Below, piece by piece: positions 18,701-25,618 of a stretch of 64,000 bases of DNA. Numbering within the stretch: position 1 is the stretch's first letter; each line of letters begins with the position of its first letter. This DNA is from Catellatospora citrea. GTDB taxonomy: Bacteria > Actinomycetota > Actinomycetes > Mycobacteriales > Micromonosporaceae. The notes under the pieces were generated by a model that did not search any database, was not told where the DNA came from, and saw only the letters and a program-made list of their open reading frames with translations. The position numbers and the translations under genes were made by a program. The stretch spans positions 7,254,001-7,318,000 of the forward strand of contig NZ_RAPR01000001.1 in the NCBI RefSeq assembly GCF_003610235.1, written 5' to 3'.

Positions 18701-18920
18701 CTTCGGGCTGCTCAACGCCCCGGCGCAGATCGAGGCGGCGCGGGAGATGGCGCGGGCCAAGGGCGCGGACGTGCCGGACATCTCGCGGCTGGGCACCGGG
18801 GAGTTCTACGCCTCGGGGGAGGGCTTCGCCTTCCGCAAGATGCGCGGATCGCTGTGCCTGAGCCACCACCCGAAGAGCCCGCTGACGACGGAGGAGGTCG
18901 TCGAGCGCGCCCGGCGATAG
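15744..18920 (+). CDS. Dual ATPase: AAA/STAND-type P-loop domain fused to a HerA/FtsK-like ATPase
   Basis: 1058 residues with two complete P-loop modules. Module one has Walker A GQPGSGKT (64-71) and Walker B TVVAIDQID (238-246), followed by a helical region resembling AAA/ORC-type ATPases. Module two has Walker A AGSGSGKTVLIRR (near 681-693), DPNNDL (near 710), Walker B LLVMDEAQTFAP (near 929-938) and a HerA-style C-terminus with ATQAPKGLHNRISGNAATQF and RLGTGEFY. HerA/FtsK proteins are hexameric DNA pumps. A HerA protein encoded with a nuclease acts in archaeal end resection (HerA-NurA) and in bacterial anti-phage systems such as Sir2-HerA. The GTG start overlaps the previous stop. No membrane helix is present, so FtsK-type septal function is unlikely. 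Confidence 0.85.
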   Translation: MNPDERRALSNLRFDVAPVPDDVWRGSPFHVEALHDDVVRHILHGLDDARRSPDGSPIGIAMQGQPGSGKTHLLGWVREQTQRGGGYFFLVGLLDGAAFWSSATLAVVNGLQRDHLGQGSQLSVFLDRLCAAAEVPEAAAAAVTGRARLTRAHLDEFAAALRRFDGPVGMACHHTARALALLGAADDPAAQDVGYTYLQSMQEMEPGERQQWGIHPVQKPPQLVMQEMSQLLALTGPTVVAIDQIDTLVAQLWNTAAGKEMGEESAEQTQLINQIADGLMALRQSTRRTLTVLACLPSTWTLIRTRATKSVADRFREPVTLKGIASADIARDIVAKRFAVRFAEHDFVPPYATWPVREAAFAEATVFTPRLLINRINEHVQACLREGAVRELAGFTEAENPVPALVADEVLDDKLDRRFAELRESADVAAALAGATEDGEMPALLTAGLSAWIEELGEAGRAFRVDPPQGGKVPLHARLRRSLDEATEDEQHWSFRAIAHTNAIAALSRLQAARTSAGLSRGIGKRKLFLLRNADWNKGAKTQEALKAFALDGGTRLSIGEDDLRTFAALRQLLAERDSGLAAWLAARRPAGRTMLLRTVLGEIVAEIAVAGETAERRRERAVHLTPVRAADDEVPVERDAAAQPGATGPAHTITLGSGFDDGEPVRLDLESLRKHTAIFAGSGSGKTVLIRRLIEECALAGVSTIVLDPNNDLARLGDAWPEPPAGWSDGDAARSAEYLAHTDVVVWTPRRESGRPLSFQPLPEFATIRDDADEFGAAIDAAVASLAPRAKADGSTARALRGQAVLNEALRHFARSGGEGIRAFVGVLSALPDGVSQLEDAEKIAFELSQNLTAAMVTDALFGGGGAPADPGLLLTPAPGKRARVSVISLVGLPSEPQRQSFVNQLQLALFAWIKKNPAGDRPLGGLLVMDEAQTFAPSGPLTACTQSTLALASQARKYGLGLVFATQAPKGLHNRISGNAATQFFGLLNAPAQIEAAREMARAKGADVPDISRLGTGEFYASGEGFAFRKMRGSLCLSHHPKSPLTTEEVVERARR

Positions 18921-18937
18921 GCGATCTCCACTGTGAC

Positions 18938-18968
18938 GGGCCGTCCCGGCCGACTGGCGGGGCGGCCC
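18938..18968 (+). terminator. Weak terminator-like hairpin after the ATPase operon
   Basis: GGGCCGTCC (18938-18946) can pair with GGCGGCCC (18961-18968) with one bulged base. No T-tract follows. Confidence 0.35.
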
Positions 18969-18989
18969 TTCGCTGTGCCACTATGGGCA

Positions 18990-19017
18990 ACAGTTCTAGA
19001 ACAGTTGGAGGAACTGT
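18990..19017 (+). promoter_or_regulatory. Hairpin that encloses the trpB ribosome binding site and start
   Basis: ACAGTTC (18990-18996) is complementary to GAACTGT (19011-19017). The loop holds the GGAG of the Shine-Dalgarno sequence and the 3' arm includes GT of the GTG start, so folding would hide the initiation site. The 10-bp palindrome GTTCTAGAAC (18993-19002) overlaps it and offers an alternative fold or a protein site. Confidence 0.4.
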
Positions 19018-20227
19018 GGGTGCCATCACCGCCGCGGGCCTGCCCGCGCTGCTGCCCGCCGCAGGGCTGATGCACGACCCGGGCGCCACCGGCCGGTTCG
19101 GCGACTACGGAGGGCGCTACGTGCCCGAAGCGCTCATCCCGGCCTGCGCCGAGGTCGAGGAGGCCTTCCGGGCCGCCTGGGCCGACGCCGCCTTCCGGCG
19201 CGACCTCGACCGGCTGCTGACCGTGTACGCCGGGCGGCCCACCGCGCTCACCCCGGCCTGGAACCTCTCCGCCGAACTGGGTATCACCGTGCTGCTCAAG
19301 CGCGAGGACCTGGCGCACACCGGCAGCCACAAGATCAACAATGTGCTCGGCCAGGCGCTGCTGGCCCGCCGGATGGGCCGCACCCGGCTGCTCGCCGAGA
19401 CCGGCGCGGGCCAGCACGGCGTGGCCACCGCGACCGCCGCCGCGCTGCTCGGCCTGTCCGCGACCGTGTTCATGGGCAGCAAGGACATGGCCCGCCAGGC
19501 GCTCAACGTGCACCGGATGCGCCTGCTCGGCGCGGAGGTGGTCGAGGTCACCAGCGGCAGCCGCACCCTCAAGGACGCCACCAGCGAGGCGATGCGGCAC
19601 TGGGTCACCTGCGTCGACGAGGCCTACTACTGCCTCGGCTCGGTGATGGGCCCGCACCCCTACCCGTGGATGGTGCGCGAGTTCCAGCGGGTCATCGGCG
19701 AGGAGGCCCGCGCCCAGTGCGCCGCCGAGCTGCCCGCCGCCATCCCCGACTACGTCGTCGCCTGCATCGGCGGCGGCTCCAACGCCGCGGGCACCTTCGC
19801 CGGGTTCGCGGGCACCGCCGCGAAGCTGGTCGGCGTCGAGGCCGCGGGCGGTGCGGCCATCTCCGGCGGCAAGGTCGCGGTCATGCACGGACACCGGTCG
19901 TACGCGATCCAGGACGAGCACGGCCAGATCCTGGAGGCGGAGTCGGTCGCCGCGGGCCTGGACTACCCGGGCATCGGCCCCGAGCACGCCCACCTGCACG
20001 AGCTCGGCCGGGCCCGCTACGTCACCGTCACCGACGCCGAGGTGATCGACGCGGTGCGGCGGCTGGCCCGCAGCGAGGGCATCCTGCCCGCGCTGGAGTC
20101 GGCGCACGCGATCGCCTGGGTGCTGCGCGCCGCCCGCGACGGCGAGCTGCCGCCGGGCGCGACCGTGCTGATCACCCTGTCCGGTCGCGGCGACAAGGAC
20201 ACGACGACCCTGATGGAGATCCCGTGA
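19016..20227 (+). CDS. trpB: Tryptophan synthase beta subunit
   Basis: PLP enzyme joining indole and serine to give tryptophan, 403 residues, normal length. HTGSHKINN (near residue 97) contains the PLP-binding lysine. GAGQHGVATA, GGGSNAAG (phosphate-binding loop) and the closing TLSGRGDKD are classic TrpB1 signatures. The start is GTG 19016 with GGAGG 4 nt upstream; an in-frame ATG at 18983 would add 11 residues but lacks a ribosome site. The leader can fold so that the start is hidden (18990-19017). trpA follows with GTGA overlap. No other trp gene is in the window, so the pathway's earlier genes are elsewhere; this could also be a second trpBA copy. Confidence 0.97.
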   Translation: MGAITAAGLPALLPAAGLMHDPGATGRFGDYGGRYVPEALIPACAEVEEAFRAAWADAAFRRDLDRLLTVYAGRPTALTPAWNLSAELGITVLLKREDLAHTGSHKINNVLGQALLARRMGRTRLLAETGAGQHGVATATAAALLGLSATVFMGSKDMARQALNVHRMRLLGAEVVEVTSGSRTLKDATSEAMRHWVTCVDEAYYCLGSVMGPHPYPWMVREFQRVIGEEARAQCAAELPAAIPDYVVACIGGGSNAAGTFAGFAGTAAKLVGVEAAGGAAISGGKVAVMHGHRSYAIQDEHGQILEAESVAAGLDYPGIGPEHAHLHELGRARYVTVTDAEVIDAVRRLARSEGILPALESAHAIAWVLRAARDGELPPGATVLITLSGRGDKDTTTLMEIP

Positions 20228-21027
20228 ACGCCACCACCGCCACCGGCGTGGCCGTCGGCCCGCGCCTGCGCGAACGCCGCGACGCCGGCCGCAAACTGCT
20301 CGTGCCCTACGTGACCGGCGGTGTCAGCGCCGACTGGACCGACTACCTCCGGGCGTACGCCGATGCCGGCGCCGACGCCGTCGAGATCGGACTGCCGTTC
20401 TCCGAGCCGATGATCGACGGCCCGACCGTGCAGGAGGCCAGCGAGCGGGCACTGCACCGGGGCGCGACGGTCCGCGGCGTCCTCGCCGACCTGCGCGCGG
20501 CGCGGGTCGACGTGCCGCTCATCGTGATGACCTACTACCACCTGGTGGCGCGCGAGGGCCACGCCGAGTTCTGCGCGGCGTTGGCCGAGGCGGGCGTGCG
20601 TGGGCTCATCGTGCCCGACCTGCCCCTGGAGGAGCTGGCCGAGCTGGAGCAGGCCACCGCCGCGGCGGACGTCGACCTGATCCTGGTCGCCGCGCCCAGC
20701 GGCGCGCCCTCCCGGCTGCGGGAGATCGCGGCACGCAGCCGTGGCTTCGTCTACGCGATGACCGCCATGGTCACCACCGGGGAACGGGCCGAGCTGCCCG
20801 CGTCGGCCGCCGAGTTCGCCGCCCGGCTCAAGGCGCACGCGGATCTGCCGGTGCTGCTCGGTTTCGGCATCTCGACGCCGGAGCACGCGGTGGCCGGAGC
20901 GCGGGCGGCCGACGGTGTCGTGGTCGCCTCGGCGCTGATGCGCGGGCTGCTCGACGGCGCCACCCCGGCGGAGTCCGGTGCGCAGGTCCGCGCGCTGCGC
21001 GCGGCGTTGGACGAGGTCTACGGCTGA
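20224..21027 (+). CDS. trpA: Tryptophan synthase alpha subunit
   Basis: TIM-barrel aldolase that splits indole-3-glycerol phosphate and passes indole to TrpB through a tunnel; 267 residues. Catalytic Glu is in VEIGLPFSEP and catalytic Asp in MIDGPTVQ. In that loop the usual PFSDP reads PFSEP, a conservative change outside the two catalytic positions. GIVPD-like LIVPDLPLEE and GFGIST (phosphate site) are present. The GTG start overlaps the trpB stop by 4 nt, ensuring balanced synthesis of the alpha2beta2 complex. No terminator hairpin is obvious directly downstream. Confidence 0.96.
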   Translation: MNATTATGVAVGPRLRERRDAGRKLLVPYVTGGVSADWTDYLRAYADAGADAVEIGLPFSEPMIDGPTVQEASERALHRGATVRGVLADLRAARVDVPLIVMTYYHLVAREGHAEFCAALAEAGVRGLIVPDLPLEELAELEQATAAADVDLILVAAPSGAPSRLREIAARSRGFVYAMTAMVTTGERAELPASAAEFAARLKAHADLPVLLGFGISTPEHAVAGARAADGVVVASALMRGLLDGATPAESGAQVRALRAALDEVYG

Positions 21028-21140
21028 CGCGTCCACGAATGGGCCCGCGCGTCGCGCTGGACCGGTCCGCAGGTGACGCTGCGGCGGACGGGCCCGCGCC
21101 GTCGCACCGTCGCGACTGACCCGGCCCATGGGCAACGTGG

Positions 21141-21180
21141 CGGCGGCGGGATCGCCGATACTGGAGCGATCCCGCCGCCG
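21141..21180 (+). promoter_or_regulatory. Perfect 15-bp inverted repeat over the GntR-gene promoter
   Basis: CGGCGGCGGGATCGC (21141-21155) and its exact complement (21166-21180) flank a 10-bp centre containing the -10-like GATACT (21157-21162). The site ends 18 bp before the ATG of the GntR regulator, so autoregulation is likely; a terminator for trpBA is the alternative. Confidence 0.5.
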
Positions 21181-21198
21181 ACCGACAGGAGCCACCGC

Positions 21199-21945
21199 AT
21201 GGCCGGGCCCCGCTACCGGGTCATCGCCGCCGACCTCGCCGAGCGCATCCGTGCAGGCGAATACCCGCCGGGCACCGCGCTGCCCGCGCAGCGCGAGCTG
21301 AGCGCCCGGTACGACGTGGCGCTGGCGACGGCCCGGCAGGCGCTGCAGGCCCTGGTCGACGACGGGCTGATCGTGGTCGAGGCGGGCCGGGGCACCTTCG
21401 TCGCGCCCGCGCGGCCCGCGTACCGGCTGGACACGCTGCGCAGTTTCGTCGACGACCTGCGCGACCAGGGCCACCAGGTGACCACCGAGGTCGTGTCGAG
21501 TTCGCTGCGGGCCATGCCCGCCTGGGTCGGGCAGCTGTGGGGCGAGCGCGACGGCACGGCCAGGGCGCTGCGGCTGGAACGACTGCGGCTGCTCGACGGC
21601 GTGCCCGCGATCCACCAGGTGTCCTGGGTGGACCAGCCGTACGCGCAGCTGGTGCGCGGCGTCGACTTCACCGCCACGGCGCTGTACGCGGCGCTCGCCG
21701 ACGCCGGCATGGACATCGCCTCGGCCTCCGAGCGCATCGCCGCCGCCACGCTGGGCGAGGCGGGCGCGGCCCTGCTGCACCAGAGCGCGGACAGCCCGGT
21801 GCTGGTCAGCGACCGGGTGACCCGCACCCGTGACGGCGCGGTCGGCGTCGTGGACCGGGCCGTGCTCGCGGGCGGGCTGATGCAGGTGCGGGCCGAACGC
21901 ACCGTCAACCAGGTGTCCGTGCAGTGGGGCGCACCGCCGCGCTGA
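21199..21945 (+). CDS. GntR-family transcriptional regulator (HutC/UTRA type)
   Basis: 248-residue repressor-type protein. The N-terminal winged helix-turn-helix (residues 1-70) reads YRVIAADLAERIRAGEYPPG, then LPAQRELSARYDVALATARQ, and VVEAGRGTFV. Residues 80-240 match the UTRA ligand domain of the HutC subfamily (QSADSPVLVSDRVTRTRDG region). The ATG at 21199 has AGGAG 7 nt upstream. Targets cannot be deduced with certainty; the 15-bp palindrome immediately upstream points to autoregulation. The gene is not clearly linked to trpBA upstream or to the MerR gene downstream. Confidence 0.9.
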   Translation: MAGPRYRVIAADLAERIRAGEYPPGTALPAQRELSARYDVALATARQALQALVDDGLIVVEAGRGTFVAPARPAYRLDTLRSFVDDLRDQGHQVTTEVVSSSLRAMPAWVGQLWGERDGTARALRLERLRLLDGVPAIHQVSWVDQPYAQLVRGVDFTATALYAALADAGMDIASASERIAAATLGEAGAALLHQSADSPVLVSDRVTRTRDGAVGVVDRAVLAGGLMQVRAERTVNQVSVQWGAPPR

Positions 21946-22026
21946 CGGCCCGCCGCCGGTGGACGTCACGACGGCGCACGGGCCTGCTGCGGCAGGAAAC
22001 GCGGCCGCAGCGCCGTACGTCGGGCG

Positions 22027-22398
22027 CTACGACTGCGCGGCCAGCTCGCGCTCGTAGTAGCGGATCTTCTCGCGCAGGTGTCCGTACTGCCGTTCCAGCA
22101 GCGCCATCTGCTCCTCGACCGCCTCGGCGTGGGCCCGCAGCAGCTCGACGCGGTCGGCGACGGTCTGGTCCCCGGTGCGGGCCAGTTCCGCGAAGCGGCA
22201 CATCTGGTTGATCGGCATGCCGGTGTCGCGCAGGCAGCGCAGCAGCCCGAGCCAGCCCAGGTCGTCATCGGAGAAGACCCGCTGCCCGCCGGGCGTGCGG
22301 TCGACCTCGCTGAGCAGGCCGATGCGCTCGTAATACCGCAGCGTGTCCAGGCTGAAGCCGCTGCGCCGGGACGTCTCGGAAGGGGTGTAGGCGCTCAT
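22027..22398 (-). CDS. MerR-family transcriptional regulator
   Basis: 123-residue MerR regulator. The N-terminal winged HTH is typical (YTPSETSRRSGFSLDTLRYY, ERIGLL, GGQRVFSDDDLGWLG), followed by a long coiled-coil dimerisation helix (ELARTGDQTVADRVELLRAH). The C-terminus is short and has no Cys cluster, so it is not a metal sensor of the MerR/ZntR kind. It is divergent from the aldo-keto reductase gene, with a perfect 20-bp palindrome in the shared promoter, so it very likely controls that gene. On this strand TATCGT (22405-22410) lies 6 nt before the ATG, so its own mRNA is probably leaderless and autorepressed. Confidence 0.93.
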   Translation of the reverse strand: MSAYTPSETSRRSGFSLDTLRYYERIGLLSEVDRTPGGQRVFSDDDLGWLGLLRCLRDTGMPINQMCRFAELARTGDQTVADRVELLRAHAEAVEEQMALLERQYGHLREKIRYYERELAAQS

Positions 22399-22412
22399 TC
22401 GCCCACGATAGC

Positions 22413-22443
22413 TTGACCTGGAGCGCGCTCCAGGTGTCAGGCT
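22413..22443 (+). promoter_or_regulatory. MerR-type operator/promoter of the aldo-keto reductase gene
   Basis: TTGACC (22413-22418) and CAGGCT (22438-22443) are 19 bp apart, the over-long spacing characteristic of MerR-activated promoters. Between them lies the perfect palindrome ACCTGGAGCG/CGCTCCAGGT (22416-22435). The predicted start of transcription coincides with the ATG at 22451. The opposite-strand -10 at 22405-22410 serves the MerR gene. Confidence 0.8.
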
Positions 22444-22450
22444 GGCCCGC

Positions 22451-23449
22451 ATGACGACGACACGGACACTGGGCCGCAGCGGGATCGAGGTCAGCGCGCT
22501 GGGCATGGGCTGCTGGGCGATCGGCGGCCCGCTCTGGGGCGACGACGGGCAGCCCTACGGCTGGGGCGAGGTCGACGACGCGGAGTCGATCCGCACCGTG
22601 CACGCCGCCCTCGACCTGGGCATCACCCTGTTCGACACCTCCAGCAACTACGGCGCGGGCCACAGCGAGCGGGTGCTCGGCCAGGCCCTGCGCGGACGGC
22701 GGGACAGCGCGGTCATCGCCAGCAAGTTCGGCTACACCGTCGAGGAGCGGACCCGGCTGGCCACCGGCGAGGACGCGTCGGCGGCGTACGCGGTCAGCTG
22801 CCTCGACGGCATCCTCGACCGGCTCGGCACCGACCACCTCGACCTCTACCAGCTGCACCTGGGCGGCCTGCCCACCGGCGAGGCCCTCGACCTGGTGGAG
22901 ACCCTCGAGGACCTGGTCGCGCAGGGCCGCATCCGGGCGTACGGCTGGAGCACCGACGACCCGGCGCGCGCCGCCGCGTTCGCCAAGGCCGGGGAGCACT
23001 GCGCGGCCGTGCAGTACGACACCTCGGTGCTGAACGACAACGCTGCCATGGTCGACGCGCTGGCCACCTGGAACCTGGCCGGGCTCAACCGGGGTCCGCT
23101 GGCCATGGGCCTGCTCACCGGCAAGTATCACGGCGCGGCCGGCGCCATCGGCCGCGACGACGTGCGCGGCAAGAACCCGGAGTGGCTGCGCTGGTTCACC
23201 GACGGCGTGCCGACGCCGGAGTGGGCGCAGCGGGTCGACCGGGTCCGTGCGGCGCTGACCGCCGACGGCCGCACCCTCACCCAGGGCGCGCTGGGCTGGC
23301 TGCTCGCGCGCAGCCCGCACAACCTGCCCATCCCCGGCTGCCGCACCGTCGCCCAGGCCGAGGAGAACTTCGCCCCGCTCGCCCGCACCCCACTGCCCGC
23401 CGACGCCTTCGCCGAGGTCGAGTCCCTGCTGGCCGACCTGCGCGGCTGA
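22451..23449 (+). CDS. Aldo/keto reductase
   Basis: 332-residue NADPH-dependent oxidoreductase with a TIM-barrel fold. The catalytic tetrad is readable: Asp and Tyr in FDTSSNYGAGHSERVLG (residues about 59-75), Lys in VIASKFGY (near 88) and His in LYQLHLGG (near 136). The C-terminal NPGxRT-like IPGCRTVAQAEEN is the cofactor 2'-phosphate loop. The substrate is unknown; MerR-controlled members of this family often reduce reactive aldehydes or ketones. The ATG directly follows a MerR promoter, with no ribosome site, so translation is probably leaderless. A perfect hairpin 10 bp after the stop codon ends the unit. Confidence 0.94.
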   Translation: MTTTRTLGRSGIEVSALGMGCWAIGGPLWGDDGQPYGWGEVDDAESIRTVHAALDLGITLFDTSSNYGAGHSERVLGQALRGRRDSAVIASKFGYTVEERTRLATGEDASAAYAVSCLDGILDRLGTDHLDLYQLHLGGLPTGEALDLVETLEDLVAQGRIRAYGWSTDDPARAAAFAKAGEHCAAVQYDTSVLNDNAAMVDALATWNLAGLNRGPLAMGLLTGKYHGAAGAIGRDDVRGKNPEWLRWFTDGVPTPEWAQRVDRVRAALTADGRTLTQGALGWLLARSPHNLPIPGCRTVAQAEENFAPLARTPLPADAFAEVESLLADLRG

Positions 23450-23458
23450 CACCCGCCC

Positions 23459-23494
23459 GGTGTGCCGCGGCGGGTGCCACCGCCGCGGCACACC
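23459..23494 (+). terminator. Terminator hairpin after the aldo-keto reductase gene
   Basis: Perfect 15-bp stem (GGTGTGCCGCGGCGG and complement) with a 6-nt loop; no T-tract, as usual in actinomycetes. Confidence 0.75.
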
Positions 23495-23609
23495 GCACCA
23501 CCGCCTTCCGCCTGCTGCCCGGTCGGGCTCGTCCGGCGGCAATACGGTTGCCACGCCCGGGTGCGCCTGACACCGTTGCCGTCGTGTCGAAGACGGACGG
23601 GGCGGGGAC

Positions 23610-24410
23610 ATGAGCGGGCGGCTGCGGGAGATCGCGCGCCAGACGGTGGAGATCGCGGAGCGCGGCGAGTACCGCAACGCGGCGGGCGGGCAGGTCGTGA
23701 TCGGAGCGGCGGTGCGGGCGGCCGTCGTGGGCACCCGCCACCACGAACCGGACGAGCAGCTGACCCCGACCGGCGCGCGCAACGCGCAGCCGGTGATCGA
23801 GGTGACCCGCGAGTCGACGCTGGTCGCGGCTCGGCGCGCGGGTCCGGCGGCGGCCTGCCTGGTGTTCGCCTCGGCGAAGAACCCGGGCGGCGGCTTCCTC
23901 GGCGGCGCTAAGGCGCAGGAGGAGAGCATCGCCCGGTCGTCGGCCCTCTACCCGAGCCTGCTGGCCGCGCCGGACTTCTACGCGTACCACCGCGGGCAGC
24001 GCGACCTGCGCTACAGCGACCGGGTGATCTACTCCCCGGGCGTGCCGGTCTTCCGGAACGACCGGGGCGACCTGCTCGACGAGGCGTACCAGACCTCGTT
24101 TCTGACCTCGGCCGCGCCCAATCTGGGCGCGCTCGCCCGCAACCAGGCCGCGGACCTGCCGGACGTGCCCGCGGTGCTGCTGCGGCGGGCGACCCGGGTG
24201 CTGGCGGTGGCCGCCGCGCACGGGCACCGCACGCTCGTGCTCGGCGCATGGGGCTGCGGTGTGTTCCGCAACGATCCGGCCGTGGTCGCGCAGGCCTTCG
24301 CCGGCGCGCTACGCACCGTGGACCGCTTCGACCGCGTCGTCTTCGCGATCTACGACAACCTGCCCGGCGCCCCGGTGCACGCGGCATTCGCGCGGGTGTT
24401 CGCCGGCTGA
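23610..24410 (+). CDS. Bacterial-type poly(ADP-ribose) glycohydrolase (TIGR02452 family)
   Basis: 266-residue macro-fold hydrolase that removes ADP-ribose chains from proteins. The bacterial PARG signature GGG-x6-8-QEE is present as GGGFLGGAKAQEE (near residues 94-106), giving the catalytic Glu pair, inside FASAKNPGGG. The C-terminal macro-domain phosphate loop appears as LGAWGCGVFRNDP. The N-terminal EIAERGEYRN is also typical of TIGR02452. No ADP-ribosyltransferase or PARP gene is in the window, so its partner is elsewhere, or it acts on host- or phage-type ADP-ribosylation. It appears to be transcribed alone, after the hairpin that ends the reductase gene. Confidence 0.9.
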   Translation: MSGRLREIARQTVEIAERGEYRNAAGGQVVIGAAVRAAVVGTRHHEPDEQLTPTGARNAQPVIEVTRESTLVAARRAGPAAACLVFASAKNPGGGFLGGAKAQEESIARSSALYPSLLAAPDFYAYHRGQRDLRYSDRVIYSPGVPVFRNDRGDLLDEAYQTSFLTSAAPNLGALARNQAADLPDVPAVLLRRATRVLAVAAAHGHRTLVLGAWGCGVFRNDPAVVAQAFAGALRTVDRFDRVVFAIYDNLPGAPVHAAFARVFAG

Positions 24411-24417
24411 GCGGCGC

Positions 24418-24654
24418 TCAGTCCTGCTCCTGGGACTGGATCTTCTCGCGGATCGAGGCGATCTCGAACCGGTCCGGCACCCGCACCGTGGGCATGCCCT
24501 CCATGCCCCAGGTGGAGAAGCACTCGCAGCCGGGCACCGGGCACAGCATGATGCCGCCGTCGGCCGGATCGTCGGCCGTGGTGACCAGCGCATGCGGGTC
24601 GAACGGGTGGCCGCACTGGGCGCACGTCTCGGGCTGCTCGTGCGGCTGCGTCAT
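24418..24654 (-). CDS. Small zinc-ribbon-like protein
   Basis: 78-residue acidic protein. The Cys pattern CAQCGHPFDPH near the N-terminus and CPVPGCECF at residues 38-46 suggest a small zinc-binding ribbon (Cys-x2-Cys ... Cys-x4-Cys). The remainder is polar, with no membrane segment. The function is unknown. The ATG has GGAAGGCG upstream. It converges with the PARG gene, whose stop is 8 bp away, so there is no room for a separate terminator between them. Codon use is like that of the neighbours, which supports a real gene. Confidence 0.65.
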   Translation of the reverse strand: MTQPHEQPETCAQCGHPFDPHALVTTADDPADGGIMLCPVPGCECFSTWGMEGMPTVRVPDRFEIASIREKIQSQEQD

Positions 24655-24830
24655 GGGCTCGCCTTCCCGTGAGCGTCGCCGGCCGGTGCGGCGGGCGCTC
24701 CTCCATTGTCGGCACGTCCGCGCCACCGGCGTAAGACACGCGGCCGCCCGGCGCGAAAGAACGGAAGAGGAGCGCCGCAAGGCGGTGCGACGGGTTCCGG
24801 GACGGGCCAGGCGGTGCGGGTGGCCGAGGA

Positions 24831-25457
24831 TCAGAGCGCCGCGGCGGCGCGCAGACCCAGGCGCGGTGAGGCCAGCACCGCGATGTCGGTCACGCCGCGC
24901 TCGGTGACGGGAGCCATCGAGGCCTGGGCGAGCACGACCACGTCGGCGTCGGTGACCCCGGCCAGCGCGGCGGCGACCCGGTCGAGGTAGCCGTCGAGGT
25001 CGCCGGCCTCCAGGCGGTCCCAGGCGCCGCAGATCATCTGCGCGGACACCGTGACGGGGCGTCCCGCGCGCGCGGCTTCTTCCTCGATCAGCGCGGTCGT
25101 GGGCGCGAGCGTGGTGGCGAGCGCGGCCAGCACGGTGATGCGGGGCCCGGCGGCCACTGCCGCGGCCGCCATCGGCCGGTCGACGCGGAGCACGGGGATG
25201 CCCGCCCGCGCGGCCGCCTGCTCGGCGAGCGCGCCGATGGTGGAGCAGGTGCACAGCACGGCCCGCGCGCCGGCCTCCGCGGCGAGGCCGACCTGCTGGG
25301 CGACCTGGTCGGCGACGGCCAGCACACCGCGGCGGCGCGCCTCGTCGAGCAGGTGCTCGGCGACGATGTGGTACAGCGTCAGCGTCGGCGCCTCCTCGTT
25401 GCGGAGCCGGTCGAAGGTGAGCACGTGGGCCTGCGAGGTGTGCAGGAGAGCCAGCAT
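24831..25457 (-). CDS. Asp/Glu racemase-superfamily protein
   Basis: 208-residue protein of the aspartate/glutamate/hydantoin racemase fold. One catalytic Cys is in VLCTCSTIGALAEQ (near residue 71), where other members have CNT. At the position of the second Cys it has AQMICGAWDRL (Cys near 144), and ADVVVLAQASMAPV follows. Whether it is a true racemase, a decarboxylase-like enzyme or an aryl-malonate-type lyase cannot be told. The ATG at 25457 lacks a strong Shine-Dalgarno sequence. It follows the GH29 gene in the same direction, 161 bp downstream, with a hairpin between, so it is probably a separate unit. Confidence 0.75.
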   Translation of the reverse strand: MLALLHTSQAHVLTFDRLRNEEAPTLTLYHIVAEHLLDEARRRGVLAVADQVAQQVGLAAEAGARAVLCTCSTIGALAEQAAARAGIPVLRVDRPMAAAAVAAGPRITVLAALATTLAPTTALIEEEAARAGRPVTVSAQMICGAWDRLEAGDLDGYLDRVAAALAGVTDADVVVLAQASMAPVTERGVTDIAVLASPRLGLRAAAAL

Positions 25458-25539
25458 CGTCGTTCGTTTCCGTGCGAGTCGGACATTCGAGAGCGGATCA
25501 CCGTAGCACCGGGTGAACCCTGCCCGTCGCCTCGCGAGA

Positions 25540-25580
25540 CGGCCGTCACAGGTGTGCGCAGGCGCGCGGCGTGACGGCCG
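25540..25580 (-). terminator. Terminator-like hairpin after the GH29 gene
   Basis: CGGCCGTCAC (25540-25549) and GTGACGGCCG (25571-25580) are exact complements with a 21-nt loop, placed 39 bp after the stop of the fucosidase on the minus strand. Confidence 0.5.
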
Positions 25581-25618
25581 GGAGCCGGCCGCCCGGCCGT
25601 GGCCAGGACGGCCGGTGC

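Noticed and set aside
15384..18869. Long minus-strand open frame opposite the dual-ATPase gene
   Set aside because: No recognisable motif, and the plus strand encodes two complete P-loop modules.
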